Positions 52,848 to 64,000 of a stretch of 64,000 nucleotides of DNA are shown in pieces (the first letter of the stretch is position 1; every line of letters starts with the position of its first letter). Both the position numbers and the translations under genes were made by a program. Source of the stretch: Viola odorata (taxonomy: Eukaryota; Streptophyta; Magnoliopsida; Malpighiales; Violaceae); NCBI GenBank assembly GCA_963691705.1, contig OY829541.1:15618564-15682563 (forward strand), given 5' to 3'. The notes beneath the pieces are model-generated. The model saw nothing but the letters and a program-made list of their open reading frames with translations, had not been told where the DNA came from and did not search any database.

Positions 52848-54499
52848 TATTCCCCCACACTGCCCATTGCTCGCCCTCGAGCATTTATCAAAACGAAAAT
52901 CCCCCTAAACAGAACACAGACAGTCAATCTCCTGCATATTAACAAAAGCAATCAATTCCCACAAATACGCCTTAGTACTACATAACTCTCCCTAGAAATG
53001 CAGTTGCCTCAAACGAAAAGGATAACGACCCTAGTGGAGAGACTTTTCCACACCAAGGCCATCCACCAGCAATCCTCACAAGATATGGTGTTTGTGCTCA
53101 CACTCACAAACAAAGCTAGGTGTTTAATCACTCGATCGAATGCGGATAGTGCAACACGAGGTCAAGTTCGGAATGTCAACCTGAGTGAGTATTACACATG
53201 CATGGACAATCTATCAATCCAAAAAGCTTTGCAAAAAGGGATAGGGAACAAGTGTGTGAAACGGGGAGAAAGAGAGGAAGAAGGAGAGAAGGGAGAAGAT
53301 GGAGAATGTGAAGAAGAAGATAAAGAGACAGAAAATGAGGATGAAGAGAAGAGAATGAAGAAAGGATTCCTTAGCTGGAAGGAAAGACAAATCGGTGAAG
53401 TGGCACTCGGCAGTAGCTAGGGCTAGATGCGCGGTTCTTCTCAAGTAGGGGAGATTCTTCTGAATTGGTGCTGGGATCTTGTTGCTGTCATTCGTGCTTC
53501 CCTCTGCTCTTATTGTATACCTCTTTTCTTCTTTTTTTTGAAAGATTTTCTCTTTGTTTTTTTTTTCGAATTTATTCAGTAGGGATAGCACGAACCGATT
53601 CTTTTTTCTGGATTTGATTGTCGTAGCTTCTTCTTTTTCTTTTTCTATATTACTGCTTCCAGCATCGAGGTCTTGTTGTATCACCTCCCCCACACTTATG
53701 TCGTTCTGCATCTTGTCCTAGACGCTATGCGACAAGGAGTGTCACTCACCTGCTAAGGAAAGGATCAAGGAAACACGCTCAAGTGGTCAGAAAGAGTAAA
53801 TATTAGGGGTAGATGAATATGAAGAAGGGGGATGAAAGAAAAACAAAGGGGGAGAAAAATGAAGATGTGAAGCTTTTTGTCATTTCGATGCTTTCCCATG
53901 TCTAATGGTGCCTATACCCGAGGTATTATGCGAACCTAACCAGTGCCTAACTATGCATTCATTCACTCAAAAAAGAATAATGGCATGGAGGCCCAATGTG
54001 CTCACAAGGTGAATTCAATGATTGCTGGCGTCTAGGCCTAGATGTGGTCATAAGAGCAGACAAGCAGAGTCATGCATGTTCAGGCATAGATGCAGTGGTA
54101 GACAGTTTCGTGTCATGTGCAAGAAATCAAAAGTGTGCTCGTTCTAGGTGTTTTAAAACAGTGGCAGTATGTGTGTCATGATGAGGAGATTTATGTGCAA
54201 TCCTAGAAGTGAAGAAAATCTGAGAAATTTTAAAACAAAAAAGGGTGCCCAAAATAAACATTACGAAACAAGCAATCATGCAAACAAGATGCGCAGACAG
54301 GTAGATGAAAAAGAAACATACAAAGCATGCAGTCAAGAAAGCACAGAAAACCTCCCCCACACTTAGGCATCGCATTGTCCTCAATACGAGGGAGTCACAC
54401 AAAAAACACACAAGGGCAAAGGAAGTAGTTCAAAAGGGAGAAAGAAAAGAAAAGGAAAAAGTACAAAAACTAGCCCGAGGGCAGAAATAGTGCTGGTGA
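52848..54499 (-). other. PPT and 3' non-coding block of E
   Basis: Next to the LTR the minus strand reads GCAGTGTGGGGGAATA, the PPT region, preceded by CTCGAGGGCGAGCAATGGGC. At 54351-54391 the minus strand reads ATTGAGGACAATGCGATGCC then TAAGTGTGGGGGAGG, the block shared with A and C. Another AAGTGTGGGGGAGG lies at 53685-53698. The long frames around 53000-53711 on both strands fall in Lys/Glu or Phe/Ser-rich low-complexity DNA and are not called. Confidence 0.7.
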
Positions 54500-56480
54500 C
54501 TAGGGGCTGGAAGGTTGCTGCAGAGCGTGAGCAATCTCCAGGGGCAGGGAACGGAGGAGGTCGACGATGCGGCGGAGTAGGATGTTGTTCTCCCTAATAG
54601 CTGTTGCGAGGTCCATGCTGGTAGATACATTGGTTGTAGATCAGGAATGAGTCGGTGCATCTGGGGCTCGACGGGTAGAGGTAGGGGGTGCACTGGCGTT
54701 GGGGGCAAGATCTAGGTAGATAAAACGGCCACCGTGGGCAGCTCCAAAAACTCTATCCTTCGCGGGGGTGCAACCTGTACTAAACTGCAACACTTGATCT
54801 ACGAGGTTAAAATGCCCTATACCATCAAGGGTACAGAGGTCTAATAATTGAAAATCAACGGGGCAGTGTAAACCACAGTTGGCAATATCAAAAGCCCTAG
54901 AGTTAACAGTTATGGCAGAAATGAGAGAGCCCAAGATAAGGTTCTTATTGTTGTTAATGATAGTCGTTAACTCTGATGCAACCCAATAACCTATGTTGAC
55001 ACGGTGGCCGTGCAACATGTATGGATAATTGACCCGAGGAATTGATCTTACCCGCGAAGGTAAGGGTCAAGTACTTGTGCAAGATGCGCAAGGTAGGGTC
55101 GAGGATCTCGTGACCTTTGGAAAAATGGGAGTTGTGCACGACAGTGGGGTCACCGGTCAGCTCCCTAAAGGCCTCGTCCACGTTGAAGGAGGGGGGATAT
55201 GTGGTGAATGAATCGAGGTACCAACGGGAACCAAGATCAGATCGACTCACGAAGCCAAGCATACAATTAAAATCATTAAGGGACAAGTGGGACCAAGCAT
55301 TGACCAAGCAAAAATTAACAATACAGACGGCGTCGTCTTACCCTTGGCTTTCAGACATTCCTGATCAAACCAGAACATCGTGAAAAACTCGTGATTGAGC
55401 TCCAAGTAGGTGGGCTGGTCCAGGTAGAACAGAGCAGCCCAACCTATGCTCTCGATGAGCTCGCACACACATGCGCCTATTCCCATCCTATCTAGCAGTT
55501 CAAAATCTAGACGGGTACAAGGGAGAACGGATTTACCATGCAATAAAGCTAGCCTATCAAGCTGGTGTTTATCATGAAACGCCAGCCATCCACCCAAAAA
55601 GGAGAGATCGGGGATTACCTAAGGAGTAGGGAGGGGGTAGCGGCGCGTGCCCTGGTGAAATGTGGAGCAGTCACCGGGTCCGCGGTCTTGCCTCTACCTG
55701 CGGAGGCACTGGGATTTACGTGGTGTGTTCTGATCTGCAGGGAGGATCTTGCGTTTCTTTTTTACTAAAGGGACCGCAGCTGCATCGTCCGGCTGGGCAT
55801 CATCCAATGGGGTACCGAAAACTCTAGGGGAGGAGGTAGGTTTCTTCATCGTCAGCCCCGCACCTGTTTCATTGTAAGAACAGGGTTGGACAGAGCGGTC
55901 GCAACTAGTCATACCCCTGCTCATGGGTACGCCGAAAGGTGCAGGAATAGAGTTGGTAATCTGGTCATCGTCGTCTGGGTTAACAACGTCCTCTGGCATG
56001 GCAACGGTAGGGGCGTCCACGGGCAGGGTCAGAGTGGAGGCGTCGACAGGTGGGTCTACCGCCACGCTAGAAGCGAGGGGTGGTGAAGGGGAAGTTACCT
56101 CTGTGTGGTCGCCGTCGGAGGCAGAGCAGGTCTCCCACAAGGAGCCGGAGCTGTAGTTGTAGGTACCAGAGGAGGATTTGGCGACCATGGGTGTCGATTG
56201 TATAGGTGGTGGAGGTAACAATGAATTTATTGTCTTAAGAATATTAATATTATATTAGCTTGGGTGGGTATTGTAGATGGAGTGGGAACGGCTGGGGTAG
56301 TAGCCGAGACAGGGGTTGCTAGTGATGATATGAGTTTGGGTGTAGTGACAATGGTGGACGATGGTTGAATGGGTGTGGCTGAAAGAGGCATGCAGCTACT
56401 GGAGAAGGTGGTGGTGTTTCGGAATCGGAGAGAGAGTGAGAGGGTACGGTTGATTTGCGAGCGACTTGTTTACTACCCAT
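54500..56480 (-). pseudogene. Athila ORF-1/env-position protein of E
   Basis: The ATG at 56480 starts M-G-S-K-Q-V-A-R-K-S. A Pro/Ser-rich region and a frameshift lead to 56221-55694, with acidic D-D-D-D and a nuclear-localisation-like V-K-K-K-R-K-I-L. The conserved domain is spread over three frames: 55597 (C-E-L-I-E-S-I-G-W-A-A-L-F-Y-L), 55307 (L-N-D-F-N-C-M-L-G-F; H-E-I-L-D-P-T-L-R-I-L-H) and 55018 (N-I-G-Y-W-V-A-S; G-C-T-P-A-K-D-R-V-F-G). An in-phase stop at about 54641 precedes a short helical tail (N-N-I-L-L-R-R-I-V-D-L-L) ending at 54500. The same plan is seen in A at 41747-43668. Confidence 0.75.
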
Positions 56481-57133
56481 GGTAGAAATTAGGGATTTAG
56501 GGAGGTTGTAAGAAGAAGATTGGCATGGAGAGAGTGAAAGGATTTGAGGAGATAGAGGAAGAGTGGGAGAAAAAGGATGTGCAGGGGGGAGATGAAGGGA
56601 AAAGCATGATAGCTTTTCAATAAATGGCAAATTAGCTGTTTGTCTTTATGTGTGTGATTGGTCCCTCCAAATCGCACCTACACAAAAGGAAACAAATCCC
56701 AAAATAAATATCCTTTTCAAATAGGAAGAGTGGAGTTCGTGCCAAGGTGGAGAGGAACGGTTTAAGGGAAAAAAATCATGTCCCAAACAGTTTAAATTAT
56801 TTGAAAATGGGAAAATAAATCATGAGGAGAAATAATAGGGATATGGGCGTGAAAGTGGGAGAGTGAAAGGAAAATGAAAAAGAAGGGGATAATTATATAT
56901 ACAAAAAACGGAAAGGGAAAATAATTAATATAGAAAAATAAAATAAATAAAAGAAAAGAAGGGATAAAAGAAAAGAATTGTGAGATTAAAAGGAAAAAGA
57001 GAAGAGATATGTGGGTTGCCTCCCACGGAGCGCCTTCATTAACCTCAAGGCTGAGACGCACACTACCCATCTAGGGCAGGTCGGGAGAGGGAGACACGGT
57101 CATCTCCTCAGCAATGTATGGTTTGAAACCCTC
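56481..57133 (-). other. Pol-env spacer of E
   Basis: A pyrimidine-rich leader on the minus strand lies between integrase and the ORF-1-type gene, comparable to 41367-41746 but longer. ORFs here are Phe/Ser/Leu low-complexity readings and are not genes. Confidence 0.45.
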
Positions 57134-58165
57134 CTAGAAAAGCTTGAGCCTGTGACTGTTGACTTTAAAAGTAACACCAGTATCCATACCCTGAATTTCA
57201 ACGGTGCCGTGGTCAAAAATAGAGGTGACGAGGTAAGGACCTGTCCATTTGGATTTCAGTTTACCTGCGAAAAACCTCAAACGAGAATTAAACAGTAAAA
57301 CTTTTTGTCCAACTTTAAAAGATTTCGGAGAAATCAACTTATCGTGATGGGCCTTGGTCTTGCCCTTGTAGATTAGAGCGTTCTCATAGGTATCATCACG
57401 GAGCTCTTCTAACTCCTGGATTTGTAGTCGGCGCTGCTGCCCGGCTTCATTTAGATCCAGATTGACCTTGCGAATGGCCTAGAATGCTTTGTGCTCAATC
57501 TCTACGGGTAGATGGCACGGCTTGCCATAGACGAGGCGATACGGTGTCATACCGATGGGGGTCTTGAAGGTTGTTCTGTATGCCCAGAGTGCATCTTCCA
57601 GCTTCAAGCTCAAATCCTTTCGGGATTGATTAACGGTCTTCTCCAGAATGGATTTGATTTCCCAATTGGACACCTCGGCTTGTCTGTTCGTCTGCGGGTG
57701 GTAGGTTGTAGATGTACGATGCGTGACACCATATTTGCGAAGGAGGTTGGAGAGTACTCAGTTGCAAAAGTGTGTGTCACGATTGTTGATGACAACACGG
57801 GGTGTACCGAATCTGTTGCAAACATTAGTGCGCAAAAAATCTACAACTACCTTGAAATCGTCAGTTCTAGTTGCCTTGGCCTCGACCCATTTGGATACAT
57901 AATCAATAGCTAAAATAATATAAGTATAACCAAATGAGTTAGGGAATGGGCCCATGAAATTGATGCCCCAAATATCGAAGATCTCACAAGCAATAATACT
58001 GGTGAGGGGCATCTGATTTCGTGCGCCTATGTTACTTGTGGCTTGACATCTTGGGCAAGACGCACAAAATATATAGTTGTCTTTAAACAGGGATGGCCAA
58101 TAAAGTCCAGCTTCTAGTACTTTCAGGGTGGTCTTTTTGGCTCCAAAGTGGCCACCTTCGGTCAT
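57134..58165 (-). pseudogene. pol: Athila integrase of E, broken
   Basis: 58165-57758 is open: T-E-G-G-H-F-G-A-K-K, L-Y-W-P-S-L-F, C-A-S-C-P-R-C-Q-A (zinc Cys pair), D-I-W-G-I-N-F-M-G-P-F (first catalytic Asp) and F-G-T-P-R-V-V-I-N-N-R-D-T-H-F-C-N, in which the second catalytic Asp appears as Asn. TGA follows. Then [11 protein letters not shown] (catalytic Glu present), [12 protein letters not shown] at about 57479-57481, and the C-terminal domain to 57134 (G-Q-K-V-L-L-F-N-S-R-L). It once joined cDNA to the genome and is inactive as read. Confidence 0.85.
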
Positions 58166-58363
58166 TGAATGACAGAATTTGAGGATGGAAGGTACCTCAT
58201 CGAGTGTTACACACCGCCTAATGATCTAGTTGGAGCAATGCTTCCATGGGTATGGGTTGTCCCAAACAAAATGCTTGGCTTGCCTCCTAATGCAGTTGCG
58301 TTCTGTCGTTGTGGCATCTGCAGGATAATATCCAGTGGCACAATAATTAGCAATGTCAGAAAA
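58166..58363 (-). pseudogene. pol: RNase H-integrase linker of E
   Basis: Matches 18180-18370 of A (C-L-A-H-A-V-Q-F-P, then K-H-C-S-N at the minus-strand cognate of CTTCCATGG). Frames are interrupted. It includes the His region of the integrase zinc domain near 58166-58200. Confidence 0.55.
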
Positions 58364-59740
58364 CTAAGGAAATTGGACAGCATGGGCAAGACATAAATAT
58401 TCATCGGGGAAGGTGTCACGGATAGGTGCAGCAAAGTCATCTTCTTGGGATGGTAGTCGGTTCAGATGGTCTGCAACCGAATTCTTAGTTCCTTTCTTGT
58501 CTTTGATGGCTAAGTCGAACTCCTGAAGTAAGAGGATCCACAGGATGAGTCGTGGTTTGGCGTCGGCCTTCGTCAAGAGGCATCTAAGGGTTGTATGGTC
58601 AAAGTAAACAACAACTTTAGTACCCAAAAGATATTGACGGAATTTATCTAATACAAACACAACATCTAGTAATTCTTTCTCAATAGTAGTATAGTTGCGT
58701 TGTGTGGGCTCAAAGAGCTTCGAGGCATAGTAAATGACGTAGGTCTCCTTGTCTTTCTTCTGGCCCAAGACGGCACTAAGGGCAGTGTTGCTGGCATCGT
58801 ACATAATCTCGAATGGGAGTGTCCAATCAGGGGCACGAATGATGGGAGTTGAGATCAGCTTTTCTTTGAGAGTATCGAAGGCGGCTTTGCATCTGTCGTC
58901 GAAAATGAAATCCACATCTTTCTGCAGTAGTTGGCACCTAGGCTGGGTAATCTTGGAGAATCCCTGCTGAATCGCCTGTAAAAACCTGCATGACCAAGAA
59001 AGGAACGGACTTCGCAGACACAAGTAGGGTAGGGCAGCGATTCGATTACCTCAATTTTAGCTCTATCCACTTCAATGCCTTTTCGTGAAACAATATGGCC
59101 CAAGATGAGGCCTTGATCGACCATGAAATGACACTTCTCAAAATTAAGCACAAGATTAGTTTCGATGCAGCATTGTAAAACCTTTTTCAAATTGGATAAG
59201 CATTCAGGAAAAGAATCACCATAAATGGTAAAATCATCCATAAATACCTCGATTCTGTTCTCGACATACTAAGAGAAAATGCTTACCATACAACGCTGGA
59301 AGGTAGCTGGGGTATTACAGAGACCGAATGACATTCTGCGGTAGGCGAAGGTACCGAAAGGGTAGGTAAATGTGGTCTTCTCTTGATCCTCGAGGGCTAC
59401 TGGGATTTGATGGAAACTAGAATATCCGTCCAGACAGCAGTAGTGCGTCTTTCTCGCGAGACGCTTCAGCATCTGGTCAATGAACGGGAGCGGGAAGTGG
59501 TCCTTACGCGTAGATGCGTTCAAACGGCGGTAGTCGATACAGACACGCCACCTATTCTGGATACGCGTGGGGATCAATTATCCAGTCTATCCAGTGGTTA
59601 TGGTAATTCCCGTCTTCTTGGGCACGACTTGGACAGGGCTAATCCACGGACTGTCTGAGATGGGGTAGATGATGTCTGCATCCAGTAGTTTGAGTACCTC
59701 CTTCTTAACCGCCTCCATTATTGGTGGGTTGAGGCAGCGC
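58364..59740 (-). pseudogene. pol: Athila reverse transcriptase and RNase H of E
   Basis: RT frame 59577-59269 has R-W-R-V-C-I-D-Y-R-R-L-N, H-F-P-L-P-F-I-D-Q-M-L, F-G-T-F-A-Y-R-R-M and A-T-F-Q-R-C-M. A stop follows, then 59241-58855 carries F-M-D-D-F-T-I-Y-G and [12 protein letters not shown]. RNase H is open at 59023-58364 ([32 protein letters not shown]). A one-base shift near 58985 separates RT connection from RNase H. The region upstream of 59577 is shifted. Confidence 0.9.
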
Positions 59741-59948
59741 TGGGGTTGACGCACGGACTTAGTGGCATCTTCTAGATGGATACGATGCGTACATAGGGCT
59801 GGGGATAAGCCCTTGATGTCAGCGATGGTTCATCCGATGGCCTCTTTGAATTGTTTCAGCAAGGTGATAAGTTCCTGCTCCTCTAGTGGGTCTAGTTTAC
59901 TGGAGATGATGACTGGAAGGGTGTCATTGCTACCGAGATATGCATACT

Positions 59949-60745
59949 TTAGGTGTGAGGGTAGTGTTTTAAGTTCAGGTTAAGTGCCCGTATAATAGAT
60001 GGTAGAAGCTTGGTATGGTCTGAGGGTAAGGGAGATGGTGCGGAAGTGGATGGGAGTAATGGATGCTCCTCTAGGGCAGCTACGGTCTCATTCAATTCGG
60101 GTGGAGTCACCATCGCCAAGGCTAAACTGTCTAGTGTAGTTGGTGTAAGACTCTTGACTAGGGCAACCTGCAGAGGATCAACAGAATGGAGATTAGAGAT
60201 TTCATCCACAAAAGGGTCAATAATATCAACGAAATTAACGCTTGAGAACTCAGAAGGGTAGCGCATAGCGTCGAGCATGTTGAATTTGATGATATCCCCA
60301 TCAAATTCAAGAGTGATCGAGGCGTCATGAACGTCGATCTTGGCCCTAGATGTGCGGAGGAAAGGTCTGCCTAGAAGTACGTCCGATGGCTTGGTGGATT
60401 TCTCATCCTCTATACAAATCACGTAGAAGTCTGCAGGGAAGAGGAATTCCCCAACCTGGACTAATACGTCCTCGATCAGACCTTCAGGGTACACAATGGA
60501 GTGGGTTTTAGCGGCCCAAGGTCTAGGCTGTTGAATATCGTCAAGGGCATGACGTTGATACCTGCACCTAAATCACACATGGCCTTCCCAATATCAATAG
60601 CACCAATTTTACAAGGAATTATAAACATACCTTCGTCTTTGCATTTTCGGGGTATTTTTCGTTGGATCAAGGCAGAGACGTTAACACCAACGCTAATCTT
60701 GTTGACTACTGCAATTCTGCATTTGTTAGTACATAAAGATTTCAA
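59949..60745 (-). pseudogene. pol: Athila protease and PR-RT linker of E
   Basis: 60745-60476 encodes M-F-I-I-P-C-K-I-G-A and the active-site motif C-D-L-G-A-G-I-N-V-M-P-L. A frame change near 60490 passes to 60494-59949 with Y-P-E-G-L-I-E-D-V-L-V-Q-V-G, L-L-G-R-P-F-L-R-T and a variable acidic linker that ends before L-K-H-Y-P-H-T. The catalytic Asp is intact, but the frame break would prevent a full product. Confidence 0.85.
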
Positions 60746-61380
60746 GAATTTAGCATATCAAGGGACATTTTTTATGGCCTGCAACAAAGGGATGTTAACT
60801 TGAATTTTATTAAACATATCAAAAATTTCACGATCCTCTTTGTCCTTCTTAGATTTTACCAGACGTTGTGGGAAAAGTGGCTCAAGAATTTTGTGAATGT
60901 ACTCTTGTGTAAATTCAGCTTCTTTTTCAGTATCCTTAGTGGGGCTTTACTGGTTATGGATGGGTTGTTCCTTTTCGGTTTGCTCTTTAGCACCTTTCGT
61001 GATAAGCTCAGTCTCGGGCAAGTCAACATCTGGGTAGTTCAGTTCCACTGCGAAGGTTCATAGCACAAGCTCCATGCTTAGGGTTGGCTTCTAGCTCCAT
61101 TTTTTAGTTCCTTCATCTCGGCAGTCATGATACTAAGTTGCTTTTGCATATCTTGAATAACTCCATTAAGCCTCGTTACTTCATCAACCGTCTGTACTGG
61201 CGGTACTGGGCCTTGGGGCGGTTGATACTGGTACTATTGGTTGTTGGGGTAGTTGGGTCTCAGCCTGAAGTTTTGCAAATTAAATGATGGTTGCTGTTGA
61301 TTCTGGAAGGGATGTTGGGGTAGCTGCTGATTAGGGCCAGGTTGTTGTTGGTTATTACCGTAGCTCAGGTTTGGGTGTCT
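60746..61380 (-). pseudogene. Gag-protease linker of E, decayed
   Basis: Gln/Asn/Pro-rich text (for example Q-Q-Q-P-G-P-N-Q-Q-L-P-Q-H-P) and a helical stretch near 61100-61180 (L-N-G-V-I-Q-D-M-Q-K-Q-L) are visible on the minus strand with many stops. Such Gln-rich linkers are usual between the Athila zinc knuckle and protease. Confidence 0.6.
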
Positions 61381-62450
61381 CTAGCCATTGTTGTAGTTCT
61401 GGGTGTAGGGTTCATATTTCCTAGGTGCACAATTGTAATTACCAACAGCGTTAACCTGCACCTCCTTAGGAATATGTGGGCAGGTATCGGTAGGATGGTC
61501 TGTGAAGTTGCAGAACCCACAGGCCTTGATCTGGACTGGTTGGCCTAAGGCCATATTCTGAAGCATTCTTGTGATGGTGGTGAGTTGATGTTCCATAGCA
61601 GCAGAATGAGCATCTTGGACATTGGAGTTCCTTCCTGGTTCGGCTTGCATAACATTCTTAGCCATGAGTTCAATTGTGGTCTTAGCAGCGACTGGGTAAG
61701 ATGGACAAGGGACCTATTGCTGGTTGCATCTACCAAGGCTAGGTCATTAGCTCTTAGGCCCTCATAAAAGTACTGGATGAGTGCATGGTCTGTAAGGTTG
61801 TGAGAGGGGCAGAGGGCTTGCATCTTCTTATACCGCTCGAAGTACTGCCCAAGATCCTCATCATCTTTCTGGACGATGGATACTAGTTGTTTGCGAGTAA
61901 TGCCAGCCGTGGAGGATGAATAGTATTTATCCGTAAAAGCTTTGGACATAGCAGCCCAGGAATTAATGGATCGAGAGGGTAAGTCATAGAACCAATTGAT
62001 GGCGTCACCATCTAAGGACCACATAAAGGCTCTCAGTTTGGCATGATTAATGGTAACTTCAGTAGGTTTCATGGCCTCACAGATAGCATGTAGGCGCTGC
62101 AGATGTCTGTGTGTGTTCTCTTTGGGGACACCGTGGAACTTGGGTAGATAATAGAGAATGGAGGATTTGATCACCCAGTCATTGGCAACCGTTGGCCATG
62201 CTATGCAGTTATTCGTACATTCGGGGGCTGCAAGTCCTCTATAGTCTGGTTGTTTACAACTTCGCCATCAGCCATAATGTCTAGGTCTCGGTGTTCAGTA
62301 GTGTTTGGATTGTGAGGTTCAGAGGGGTGTATCTGGTTTTGTATTTGTAGTAGTGGCGGAGGATTGCTTAGCTAATTTACGAGCTAGTTTTTCTGTTCTT
62401 CGAATTTCTGGATCAAATGGGGGGAGGATCGGATGTGAAGACCTGGTCAT
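61381..62450 (-). pseudogene. gag: Athila gag of E, broken
   Basis: The likely ATG is at 62450 (M-T-R-S-S, then R-R-T-E-K-L-A-R-K-L-A), only 29 bp after the PBS. Two compensating shifts and two stops lie between 62380 and 62190. The retrotransposon gag domain is open at 62174-61545: D-A-I-N-W-F-Y-D-L-P, W-A-A-M-S-K-A-F, Y-F-E-R-Y-K-K-M and I-Q-Y-F-Y-E-G-L. A frameshift near 61665 leads to a CCHC knuckle C-G-F-C-N-F-T-D-H-P-T-D-T-C (61500-61540). Confidence 0.85.
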
Positions 62451-62479
62451 AAAAACAAAAGAAAGAATCAGTACCGTTA

Positions 62480-62498
62480 GTCCCCGACAACGGTGCCA
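62480..62498 (-). other. Primer-binding site of E (tRNA-Asp type)
   Basis: The minus strand reads TGGCACCGTTGTCGGGGAC, one base from the usual Athila PBS, five bases after the 5' LTR end. Confidence 0.85.
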
Positions 62499-62503
62499 AA
62501 ATT

Positions 62504-63917
62504 TGATCGGTTGTCGAAGCCATCAAAAATAATAAGAATAAACCTACTATCTAGTGCATAAATAATTGTGTATAGTGGTAACAGGGTCAAACACAGGGAC
62601 TAGACGTAGACAATGAGTTTTGTGTATGACAAGAGCAAACAACCCGAAATAGTAACCAAGGGGGGTGTTTAGAGAGTTGTTGTTTTAAACTACTTACTGA
62701 AATTTAGAATAAACAAATAAAACAGAGAAATAAAGGTGTGAATCAATATGAGAAAGGATCCTGACAGAGGTTCATTCTCCGGTCTAGTCAATCACAGGTG
62801 CAAACATATTCCATTCCTTATCATAGGTACGCTATAGGGGCTAGGTACGTTTAAGCTCCTTGCTTTTCTTCGTACGAGAAGTCACCATAAGGTACTTTTA
62901 TGAAGTGACCTTGACACTCTGTCATCTCCCAATGTGCATTTATGGGAGCAATACTCAGAGGTCCATGAAGTGGAGAAAAGACGCACCTAGGGCAAGACAC
63001 TCAGTACACTCGAGGTTCTGCCCTAGTTGTTCACTTGCCCTAGTCAAATTGGACCAGTTCGACGTGATGACTCTGAGCTAGTTGTCTGCTTTACCATACA
63101 GCCTCGCGTTTGTTATTACTACAAGGACGACTTTATTCACTCAATTTCAATTAAGAGTTGATTAGGCCTTTAATTAATCTTAAGTAAATTAACAAGATGT
63201 CGGCAAGTGAACAAATACAATAAAGAATTTATTAAGCACAAATCAACCTCATGACTTTTCTAAGCGACCTTCGAACTACCTCTACCAAGACAGAGGGGGT
63301 TTAACCGCTCATGCTTGTGACAAAATAAATCAGATAAATAAAAGAGGAAGCAAACATAGAAGATGGAAGAGAATACGAAATTGCATTGAAGTTTACAGGC
63401 CGAAGCTAAGGCTCCGGTTTATTACAAAACGGAAATAGCGCCAGCGGCGGAAGGGAGAAATCCTAGCAGAAAGTAGTTGATTCTTTGATAATGAAAAAAC
63501 ATACCAAGCCCTAGAAAATAAAAGCCATATATATGTTGGCTACCAAAAAGGAAGTTCTAACTAAGATAGGAATTCTATCCCTAATAGGAATGCGGGATAA
63601 AGAGGCGCTTTCCTCGCTGACATAGAAAATCGCGGAAATGGGTCTTCATGCTTCGCTGGAATTCTTCTAAAGATTCCTTCGGAGTGTTAGAGTTGTAAGC
63701 ATCTGCGGCATCCTGCATCTAGGCCAAGACGATCTGTAGCTAGGCCTCGACACCTTCAGTTCCAGCGAGACTCGTCCCAAAATTGGTGCATTCTGCATCT
63801 TTTCTCTCCTTTACCCTGATCTGTAAAAATAGAGGAAATAACAATATATCAGTAGCATCATGAATAGAATTGGGCAAAGAAAGAGGGAGAAAATATGCAC
63901 AAAATGACGCTATATCA
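62504..63917 (-). repeat. 5' LTR of Athila element E
   Basis: 1414 bp, partner of 51422-52847, ending GACGCTATATCA before the CTACT duplication. Many differences from its partner are C/T or G/A, as expected for methylated retrotransposon DNA. Confidence 0.9.
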
Positions 63918-63922
63918 CTACT

Positions 63923-64000
63923 TCAGCCGCTAGCTCCACTTCTTGCTCAAAAGTCACGTCTGATATCTCGGTTGAGACCAAAGTGGATGGAGAAGGTTGA
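63923..64000 (-). pseudogene. Gene F, upstream part (interrupted by E)
   Basis: It is in phase with 51421 when E and one CTACT copy are removed: Q-P-S-P-S-T-L-V-S-T-E, then F-E-Q-E-V-E-L-A-A-E-V. Acidic and Pro/Ser-rich, with no domain identified. The gene runs off the window. Confidence 0.6.

Larger units (their letters stand above)
51422..63917 (-). mobile_element. Athila-type element E, structurally complete, TSD CTACT
   Basis: CTACT at 51417-51421 and 63918-63922 flanks a 12.5-kb element with LTRs 51422-52847 and 62504-63917. On the minus strand the order is LTR, tRNA-Asp-type PBS, gag, PR, RT, RNase H, IN, ORF-1/env-position gene, conserved 3' block, PPT and LTR. All genes carry stops or frameshifts. 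The first 130 bases of the two LTRs differ at nine positions, so it is clearly older than B. Confidence 0.9.

Noticed and set aside
53214..53711. 165-codon minus-strand ORF with a Phe/Leu-rich, membrane-like end
   Set aside because: It falls in the pyrimidine-rich 3' non-coding block of E. The hydrophobic run is TTT/CTT repeat sequence, and an equally long Glu/Lys frame exists on the other strand.

Overview
The window looks like repeat-dense nuclear DNA of a flowering plant, probably heterochromatic or pericentromeric. Nearly everything recognisable is a plant LTR retrotransposon: Athila-type and CRM-type (centromeric chromovirus) Ty3/gypsy elements, Tat/Ogre-type LTRs and gag-like genes, and a small TRIM family. 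The only trace of an ordinary host gene is one RCC1-repeat exon. The species cannot be named from the sequence. There are no bacterial operons, CRISPR arrays, rRNA or tRNA genes. All boundaries were set by eye.

Layout. (1) 1-6600: a minus-strand gag-like remnant, an internally deleted plus-strand Tat/Ogre-like element ending in a full LTR (1726-4279, 'family D'), then a minus-strand Tat-type gag remnant with its LTR and leader. (2) 6600-13600: a low-TE island with the RCC1 exon (7046-7136), an array of ten TRIM LTRs in two opposed blocks (7293-9972), a broken coiled-coil coding fragment (10265-10840), decayed tandem repeats and a palindromic MITE-like element (13055-13205). (3) 13600-15984: leader, primer-binding site and LTR of a minus-strand family D element that ends inside the protease of the next element. 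(4) 15985-47100: Athila element A (+), stretched by nested insertions. Its integrase is cut once by a coding-free Athila derivative C (18431-31531) and again by a family D element (31668-40941). C contains CRM element B (21046-28786, TSD TCGAC) and a 697-bp CRM-like remnant (19286-19982, TSD CATGT). The family D element contains a non-autonomous CRM, G (34827-39026). After pol, A carries an Athila ORF-1/env-position gene (41747-43668) and its 3' LTR (45539-47100). (5) 47101-51421 and 63923-64000: LTR scraps and a minus-strand Tat-like gag-like gene F with five 155-bp repeats in its 3' flank. (6) 51422-63917: structurally complete Athila element E (-), TSD CTACT, inserted into F.

How the parts relate. 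Every gag, pol and env-like frame is broken by stops or frameshifts, so no element here looks autonomous now. B is the youngest large element: its two LTRs are nearly identical and few mutations break its genes. A, E and C share LTR termini, a tRNA-Asp-type primer site where visible, and a conserved 3' non-coding block.

Most worth follow-up: the palindromic TRIM array; a dense AACGG/CCGTT array in the LTR of CRM element B; CRM derivative G, which has lost zinc knuckle, protease, RT and RNase H but keeps long frames of unrecognised sequence; repeated partial LTR/PPT junctions in CRM remnants; and loss of about 200-260 bp of target at both insertions in A's integrase.
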